A model generated the notes under the pieces. The model did not search any database and was not told where the DNA came from. It was given only the letters and a program-made list of their open reading frames with translations. A program made the position numbers and the translations under genes. DNA of 64,000 nucleotides from the NCBI GenBank assembly GCA_021521415.1, contig JAIQDT010000187.1:2108001-2172000 (forward strand). Reading direction: 5' to 3'. Position 1 is the stretch's first letter, and every line of letters starts with the position of its first letter. Origin of the DNA: Bidens hawaiensis. Taxonomy: Eukaryota > Streptophyta > Magnoliopsida > Asterales > Asteraceae. Of the stretch, positions 57,589 to 64,000 are shown piece after piece.

Positions 57589-58009
57589 GTAAGGCCCCGA
57601 ACCCGGTAGCCCTACTTTAGCGTCGGATTTACTCATAAATACAGTTCTTACAAATCAGAGTTAATTAAAACTTTCGCGGAATATAAAAACTTTCATAAAA
57701 CATTACAACAATCCAAAACTTGCCTTAATTAAACATTCTTGTCTTTCAAAATAAACGTCAATTACATTAAAACATCTTGAGTATTCAGATGCCAGTCTCC
57801 TATTCGCCCACCATGTGCCCGCTCAAGCTAGCTGTCTCATTCCACTCACCTGCGTGCATACAAAAAGTCTGAGTGAGTTCTAGTTAATCGGACGCCATAC
57901 AATACATACACATACATGCATATCCGAAGATACATATCCATACTTATTCCGTTACCCTACTACCATACATACATACATATCTACAATCACTAACCTCAGT
58001 CTACCAAGA

Positions 58010-58430
58010 GTACGTTCATAGTCCGCCGTCTATACCTGTACCCAAGATCGTGAACACGTAAAAGGTCCGCAGTCCTTACCTCTGTTCACCAGTTATGGTA
58101 CGTGCAAGGTCCGTAGTCCTTCCCTGTACCATCCTATATTGACAACACGTACAAGGTCCTCAGTCCTTCCCTATGTTGCAACCTAACCCATAGCACGTGC
58201 GAAGTCCGCAGTCCTCCCCTATGCTAACACAAATATAGCACGTATAAGGTCCACAGTCCTTTCCTGTGCTGACGCCTATCTACATTACGTATAAGGTCCG
58301 CAGTCCTTATCTACGTTGGCGTCTATCTCCTATAACACGTATAAGGCCCACCGTCCCTATCTACGTTTACATCTATCATATACATCACGTATAAGGCCCG
58401 CAGTCCTTAACTACGCCATCACCTGCCAAG
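58010..58430. repeat. Tandem array around CACGTATAAGGTCCGCAGTC
   Basis: About eight units, roughly 45-60 bp each, carry CACGT, AAGGTCCGCAGTCCTT and a CTATGTT-like spacer. The right LTR has the matching array (about 62570-62990). It lies in the transcribed R/U5 part on the minus strand. Confidence 0.8.
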
Positions 58431-59186
58431 TCTATGTCCAACAGAAGTTAGAGGGTTTCGCCATCCTAACTTACTATGTCGAACGTAGGACTCACATACC
58501 ATTAGTGTACCTGTACACACATACTTCACAGATACAATAATTACATTATAGCATAAGAACACTCTAGGCGTTCTTTACATCATTCATTTAACAACCATAC
58601 CCCTTATCGATACGTGCAATATCCGAAGATCGTTCACGCCCCGACAAGTGTTCATTTGTAATGTTCATGCATCTTCCATATATAATATCCGTACCTTTAT
58701 TTATAACCTGACGGTACGCGCAATATCCGAAGATCGTTCGCGTACCGACAAGCAATCATTCATACCTATCACATATATCACATATGTCATACACTTATCA
58801 CTTAGGATAAATGTATTAATAACACATCGAGTATGCACACAGCCCCGAAAACATAACAAGGAATGGGGCTAGAAACTCACCTGAACTGGTTACTTCTTCG
58901 GCTACTGATTATTCCTTCTCGAGCTGTGCGCGTCTAACTGTTTAATAATTGAATATCAAATACTACTCTAGCCATCCTCATTACTACTTAATTAGTCTTA
59001 CGTGTCTAAGACGATTTTACTTCATTGAATCATTACCCGGTTAGTTAATCGTTACTCGTTAATCCTTTAAGGGCATCTTTCATAAATTATCAAAGTCCAA
59101 GGGCTACTATGTAATTATCTCATTCCTTTCTAAGTCCAGGGACCATTCTGTCTTTATATTAAACTCCTAGTTCTTTACTTTGCCCT

Positions 59187-59515
59187 TAACGAATTGGGTA
59201 AAGAATCATCCTCTGATTCGCTAAGCTCCCATAACGAACTAGCTAACGAATCACCCTCTGATTCGCTAAGCTCCCATAACGAACTAGCTAACGAATCACC
59301 CTCTGATTCGCTAAGCTCCCATAACGAACTAGCTAACGAATCACCCTCTGATTCGTTAAGCTCCCATAACGAACTAGCTAACGAATCACCCTCTAGTTCT
59401 CTAAGTTTCCTTAGCGAACTAGCTAAAGAATCACCCTCTAGTTCTCTAAGTTTCCTTAGCGAACTAGCTAACGAATCACCCTCTAGTTCTCTAAGTTTCC
59501 TTAGCAAACTAGGGT
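59187..59515. repeat. 45-bp tandem array open in both strands
   Basis: Seven 45-bp units carry AACGAATCACCCTCT followed by GATTCGCTAAGCTCCCATAA or a variant (AGTTCTCTAAGTTTCCTTAG). There are two unit types: the first four units are of one type, the last three mostly of the other. Because 45 is a multiple of three, both strands stay open (SLASSLWELSESEGD on minus). The matching array at 63750-64000 has its own mix of the two types. Confidence 0.88.
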
Positions 59516-60141
59516 TAGGTCAGGGAACATTCTTTGACACCTTTATCTTTTCCGGCGCCGTCATCGCCGGAAAACCGCGTTTTCGCCGGAAAAACGAGAT
59601 CTCGCTCGTTCTTCCACCGTTTTCATCGTTTTTCGTCCCGTTTGATCCAGATTTGAGCTAGGGTGATCCCTAAACTCATCTTAGGTCCGGTTTATACCCG
59701 ATTCTACCCAGATCTTGTGATTTAAACGGTTTAACGGTGTTGGCTCGTCGTTACGCGACTATAACTAACGTTTTAGGCTCGTATAATATTAAACTATCTT
59801 TACCTCGGGTCGGAAATTGATTATCCTTCTTCTTCCTCTTGATTTCGGCTAGAGAGAGAGTAGGATGAGAGATAGCTAGGTGTGTGTTTTGGTGGTGTAT
59901 GGATTATGTGTGAAATGAATGAAAAATGGGTATTAAGGTTTATATAATTATGGATCATGGGCTTAAGCCCATGGCCTCTTCCTTCCTTCCCAAGTCCGTA
60001 ACCCATATCCATTACCCAACACTAGCCCGACCCATAATAGCTTCTACTCTATTAATTATTTTCCGACTAACCCGAGTAAACTTTCCCACTGATATTAATT
60101 TATTTAATTATAATATTCTTTGAAATTTTCGGGATGTTACA

Positions 60142-60586
60142 AGTCTCCCCCCCTTAAAGAGGTTTCGTCCCCGAAACCTAACTTATTCCTCGTGAAAGGA
60201 ACACTTCTTATATTCGCACACTTTATTGATTCGCCCCCCGCTTTTTGGGTTATCCTTCTTATTCCAGACTTGCAGTCATCGAGCGGTGATCATGTGTTTT
60301 AGCTGTTAAGGTAGCTTGTCCATGAGACCCTCGATGTGCCAAGACTCATCTCATCCTTCCAAGGGCTTCATTTAGTACTTTTAACACTATTGTCTAAAAC
60401 GACATTTTATCATAACATAATAATCATTCATAACCAAACTCAATATATTACACGTCACTGATAAACATAAGTTTTAAACCTTAACACAAAACAAGTTCTT
60501 AAGCAAATGTAATTTAAACAAATAAAACCATTGCATGAGCAATTATTCCTTCATCAAGTGTTCCTCTCTGCAGTTTCCCCAAGTCT
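60142..60586 (-). other. Region between gag and 3' LTR
   Basis: It holds the polypurine tract next to the LTR (60142-60160) and about 400 bp without an ORF. A pol gene would have to be here and is absent. Confidence 0.7.
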
Positions 60587-61765
60587 TTATCCTTTCGCAC
60601 CTCCCGCCCCTGCTTCCTTGCAATCCCTAGCCATGTGGTCAGTTTTTCCGCATTTTAAGCACTTTGGACGATCAGGGCATTCTCGAGAGTAATGCCCACT
60701 CTTTCCACATCGATAGCACCTGTCTGTCCCAGTCTTGCATTCTCCCTGGTGCACTTGCCCACACGTCTTACATGCATCCTTGTTCCCAACCTTGGCCTTC
60801 CTCTCATCAGTTGTTGTCACCATCTCGCCTGACCGCTTAGCAGAGGTAGCCCATTTCTTCTCCTTCTTTTCCTCCACCTCCACATCGTCCTCATCCAGGT
60901 CAGCATAAACCACTTCTGCAAGCTCAACAGCAGAGTCAAAAGTAGCAGGTTTATTTGCCCTGACTAACATGCGGACCTTTTGTGGCAATCCCCTCACATA
61001 ACATTTGATTCTCTTGACCTTAGTGTTAACCATATCAGGCACCAACCTAGATAGTCGGTTGAATTCAGTAGTATACTCACGATGCGTCATCATACCGGCC
61101 TTTAAAATCAGGAACTTCATCTCCGTTCTTTCAACCTCGGCATCTGCACAAAACCTCTTCATCACCAACTCTTTCAGATCGTCCCATCTCAACGCCTTGA
61201 TCTCATCCCTAGTCTTTCTCTGCTCCACACTTTCCCACCAATACATAGCTTCTTCTTCAAATGACTGAGTAGCATAACCCACGGCTTGGTCGGGACGGCA
61301 TTCGCTAATGCGAATAATCTTGTCCATAGTGGTTATCCATTGGAGAGTAGCGATTGCGTCTCCCAAACCAGTCAGTTTCGGCGGGTCGCATCCCTTGAAG
61401 GACTTGTAGTTACACCCACCTCGACCTCTCCTTCCATCACCAACCTTGACAGATCCAGCTTCACTTGAGTCACCCTTCCCTCTCTCACCATCCTTCCTAC
61501 CATTCTCTCCTGATCCTTCAGCAGTTCTTCCAGCAGATCCTTCGGGATTCCCAGTCTTCATGGCAGTTGCCACAGCTTGGGCAATGGCAGCTAGAACAGC
61601 AGGGTCAAGTTGATGTCCTTCGTTGTCGCTCGGGTTTCCTCCAGCTGCGCCTCCTTCGTCTCCGGTGTTGGAAGCTTCTTCTACCGAGGGTTGCCGGACA
61701 AGACGAGGCCTGCCACGATGTCCAGTGCGACCTCCAGTTCCAACAATTTCTCCAGCTCCAACCAT
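60587..61765 (-). CDS. Intact Gag protein of the TR-GAG element
   Basis: The 392-codon ORF is uninterrupted from ATG 61765 to the stop at 60587. Residues 1-120 are Gly/Glu-rich and disordered. A capsid domain follows (about residues 120-290: LQWITTMDKIIRI, AMYWWESV, ELVMKRFCADAE, REYTTEFNRLSRLVPDM, CYVRGLPQKVRMLV). An acidic/basic linker and Cys/His knuckles come next: CKTCGQVHQGEC, CYRCGKSGHYSREC and CLKCGKTDHMARDC (CX2CX4HX4C, the last two clear). The protein would package the element's RNA in cytoplasmic particles. It has no protease or pol fused. An open frame amid decayed neighbours suggests recent activity or selection. Confidence 0.92.
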   Translation of the reverse strand: MVGAGEIVGTGGRTGHRGRPRLVRQPSVEEASNTGDEGGAAGGNPSDNEGHQLDPAVLAAIAQAVATAMKTGNPEGSAGRTAEGSGENGRKDGERGKGDSSEAGSVKVGDGRRGRGGCNYKSFKGCDPPKLTGLGDAIATLQWITTMDKIIRISECRPDQAVGYATQSFEEEAMYWWESVEQRKTRDEIKALRWDDLKELVMKRFCADAEVERTEMKFLILKAGMMTHREYTTEFNRLSRLVPDMVNTKVKRIKCYVRGLPQKVRMLVRANKPATFDSAVELAEVVYADLDEDDVEVEEKKEKKWATSAKRSGEMVTTTDERKAKVGNKDACKTCGQVHQGECKTGTDRCYRCGKSGHYSRECPDRPKCLKCGKTDHMARDCKEAGAGGAKG

Positions 61766-62149
61766 TAGTATTCTAAAAGGGAAAACACAAACGTCATCAC
61801 TCTAGGAATTATTTAGCACATGATTTGTAAGGTAAGTAGCTAATGACATTGATCAAGTGTAATTAACTATTTGCATTACTCCTCAGGTTCTACATACTTC
61901 CCTTTATGATTTCACTTGTGCTAGTTTCTACTTTTAAGCAGTTAATCCATCAAACAATCAATCAATTAATCCTATCCCTAACATTATCGTTCATTAACTA
62001 TATACCTTACCATTACTGAGCTTGCTTGAGTGACACATGGCTATCTTGAACTGGCATCTTCTTTCTTGTCATACTAAAATCTCATTCTCTGTTCGAGTCT
62101 AAGCATGTAGGATGCTTAAATCTCTCGAACTTATGCTCTGATACCAACT
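61766..62149 (-). other. TR-GAG leader and primer binding site
   Basis: On the minus strand TGGTATCAGAGC (62146-62135) follows the 5' LTR end by three bases. A leader of about 370 bp without a gene then leads to gag. Confidence 0.85.
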
Positions 62150-64000
62150 TGTAAGGCCCCGAACCCGGTAGCCCTACTTTAGCATCGGATTTACTCATAA
62201 ACACAGTTCTTACAAATCAGAGTTAATTAAAACTTTCACGGAATATAAAAACTTTCATAAAACATTACAACAATCCAAAACTTGCCTTAATTAAACATTC
62301 TTGTCTTTCAAAATAAACGTCAATTACATTAAAAACATCTTGAGTATTCAGATGCCAGTCTCCTATTCGCCCACCATGTGCCCGCTCAAGCTAGCTGTCT
62401 CATTCCACTCACCTGCGTGCATACTAAAAGTCAGCTACGCTGAGTGAGTTCTAGTTAATCGGACGCCATACAATACATACACATACATGCATATCCGAAG
62501 ATACATATCCATACTTAATCCGTTACCCTACTACCATACATACATACATATCTACAATCACTAACCTCAGTCTACCAAGAGTACGTTCATAGTCCGCCGT
62601 CTATACCTGTACTCAAGATCGTGAACACGTAAAAGGTCCGCAGTCCTTACCTATGTTCACCAGTTATGGTACGTGGAAGGTTCGTAGTCCTTCCCTGTAC
62701 CATCCTATATTGACAACACGTACAAGGTCCTCAGTCCTTCCCTATGTTGCAACCTAACCCATAGCACGTGCGAAGTCCGCAGTCCTCCCCTATGCTAACA
62801 CAAATATAGCACGTATAAGGTCCACAGTCCTTTCCTGTGCTGACGCCTATCTACATTACGTATAAGGTCCGCAGTCCTTATCTACGTTGGCGTCTATCTC
62901 CTATAACACGTATAAGGCCCACCGTCCCTATCTACGTTTACATATATCATCTACATCACGAATAAGGCCCGCAGTCCTTAACTACGCCATCACCTGCCAA
63001 GTCTATGTCCAACAGAAGTTAGAGGGTTTCGCCATCCTAACTTACTATGTCGAACGTAGGACTCACATACCATTAGTGTACCTCTACACACATACTTCAC
63101 AGATACAATAATTACATTATAGCATAAGAACACTCTAGGCGTTCTTTACATCACTCATTTAACAACCATACCCCTTATCGATACGTGCAATATACGAAGA
63201 TCGTTCACGCCCCGACAAGTGTTCATTTGTAATGTTCATGCATCTTCCATATATAATATTCGTACTTTATTTATAACCTGACATTACGCGCAATATCCGA
63301 AGATCGTTCGTGTACCGACAAGCAATCATTCATACCTATCACATATATCACATATGGCATACACTTATCTTAGGATAAATGTATTAATAACACATCGAGT
63401 ATGCACACAGCCCCGAAAACATAACAAGGAATGGGGCTAGAAACTCACCTGAACTGGTTACTTCTTCGGCTACGGATTATTCCTTCTCGAGCTGTGCGCG
63501 TCTAACTGTTTAATAATTGAATATCAAATACTACTCTAGCCATCCTCATTACTACTTAATTAGTCTTACGTATCTAAGACGATTTTACTTCATTGAATCA
63601 TTACCCGGTTAGTTAATCGTTACTCGTTAATCTTTTAAGGGCATCTTTCATAAATTATCAAAGTCCAAGGGCTACTATGTAATTATCTCATTCCTTTCTA
63701 AGTCCAGGGACCATTCTGTCTTTATATTAAACTCCTAGTTCTTTACTTTGCCCTTAACGAATTGGGTAAAGAATCATCCTCTGATTCGCAAAGCAACCAT
63801 AACGAACTAGCTAACGAATCACCCTCTGATTTGCTAAGCTCCCATAACGAACTAGCTAACGAATCACCCTCTGATTCGCTAAGCTCCCATAACGAACTAG
63901 CTAACGAATCACCCTCTGATTCTCTAAGCTCCCATAACGAACTAGCTAAAGAATCACCCTCTAGTTCTCTAAGTTTCCTTAGCGAACTAGCTAACGAATC
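62150..64000 (-). repeat. 5' LTR of the TR-GAG element, cut by window end
   Basis: It matches the left LTR from 57589 onward, with scattered substitutions and a few indels (for example near 62430). About 700 bp of it should lie beyond the window. Confidence 0.88.

Larger units (their letters stand above)
57589..60141 (-). repeat. 3' LTR of the TR-GAG element
   Basis: On the minus strand it begins TGTAACATCCCG and ends GGCCTTACA. TATATAAA lies near 59940. Downstream of it come the 45-bp array (59187-59515), then the ACGTATAAGGTCC array (58010-58430). The 2553-bp LTR closely matches 62150-64000 where they overlap. Confidence 0.88.
57589..64000 (-). mobile_element. gag-only LTR retrotransposon (TR-GAG type)
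   Basis: Two LTRs in the same orientation (57589-60141, and 62150 to beyond the window) flank about 2.0 kb. On the minus strand the order is 5' LTR, initiator-Met primer site (62135-62146), intact gag (61765-60587), purine tract AAGGGGGGGAGACT, 3' LTR. There is no protease, RT or integrase. Terminal-repeat elements that encode only gag are known as TR-GAGs and need another element's pol. Target-site duplication cannot be checked because the right LTR is cut by the window end. Confidence 0.88.

Noticed and set aside
59194..59661. 155-codon repetitive ORF on + in the TR-GAG LTR
   Set aside because: The 45-bp units keep any frame open; the strand is antisense to the element.
1..64000. Firm assignment to a named species such as lettuce or sunflower
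   Set aside because: Element types fit Asteraceae but nothing here is diagnostic without a database search.

Overview
The window is plant nuclear DNA, very probably from a eudicot and perhaps from Asteraceae. It is AT-rich, with spliceosomal introns, TATAAATA promoters, many microsatellites, and long Ty3/gypsy elements nested in one another. The family attribution is a guess; nothing in the sequence names the species. There is no bacterial-style gene organisation, no rRNA, no CRISPR array and no clearly intact host gene. Almost everything recognisable is a transposable element or a pseudogene.

Layout, 1-25 kb. Positions 1066-2590 form a large AT-rich fold-back repeat. From 2655 to 16394 lies a Mutator-like element (MULE) of about 10.5 kb without its insert, with terminal inverted repeats of about 46 bp. 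It carries a broken FAR1/FHY3-type transposase gene on the + strand (2943-6108) and a broken Ulp1-like cysteine protease gene on the - strand (16149-11660). It also holds an intact 106-codon ORF of unknown function (6718-6398, -) and a further small ORF remnant (7883-8217, +). Its introns and spacers are sown with the hexamer GAGCGT, often paired about 11 bp apart. A Tourist-like MITE (7063-7471) and a non-coding LTR retrotransposon (8420-11654, TSD CAATC) have inserted into it. A second Tourist-like MITE (18426-18729) and a solo LTR (18746-21276, TSD ATAAA) with a tRNA-like segment follow. Next is an intronless pseudogene of cytosolic leucyl-tRNA synthetase (21776-24912), split by a probable solo LTR (23273-24503).

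Layout, 25-45 kb. A Ty3/gypsy chromodomain element of Tekay type spans 27079-35758. It has a full 5' LTR, an extra ORF before gag, a multiply broken gag-pol and a 3' LTR cut off after about 695 bp. Then come a 951-bp non-autonomous hAT element (36660-37610, TSD TATATAGG), a 156-bp hAT MITE (38308-38463) and a pogo/Emigrant-type element with a transposase tail (38553-39076). A small spliced gene of unknown function (about 40400-41920) may be the only host gene. A second leucyl-tRNA synthetase fragment, a 183-bp tandem duplication, a minus-strand retroelement remnant and a partial second copy of the unknown gene's intron (44823-45062) follow.

Layout, 45-64 kb. A degraded Ty3/gypsy chromovirus-like element (gag from about 45312, protease and RT pieces to 57588) has been split by three insertions. 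These are a Tat-clade element with dual RNase H (46375-55141, minus strand, LTRs about 98-99% alike by eye, TSD ACTGG), an Athila-like solo LTR (55846-57505, TSD CCACA), and a gag-only LTR element (57589 to beyond 64000, minus strand) that fits the TR-GAG type and keeps an intact 392-codon gag.

How the parts relate. The order of insertion can be read from the nesting: MULE before its LTR insert; the old chromovirus before the Tat, Athila and TR-GAG insertions; the leucyl-tRNA synthetase copy before its LTR. Several elements carry their own dispersed short motif in non-coding DNA (GAGCGT in the MULE, AACGAAT/ATTCGTT in the LTR insert, G-box and ATCGCG palindromes in the Tekay LTR, a 45-bp array in the TR-GAG LTR). 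The MULE case is the most interesting because it resembles the motif-plus-protein anti-silencing arrangement known from Arabidopsis VANDAL elements.
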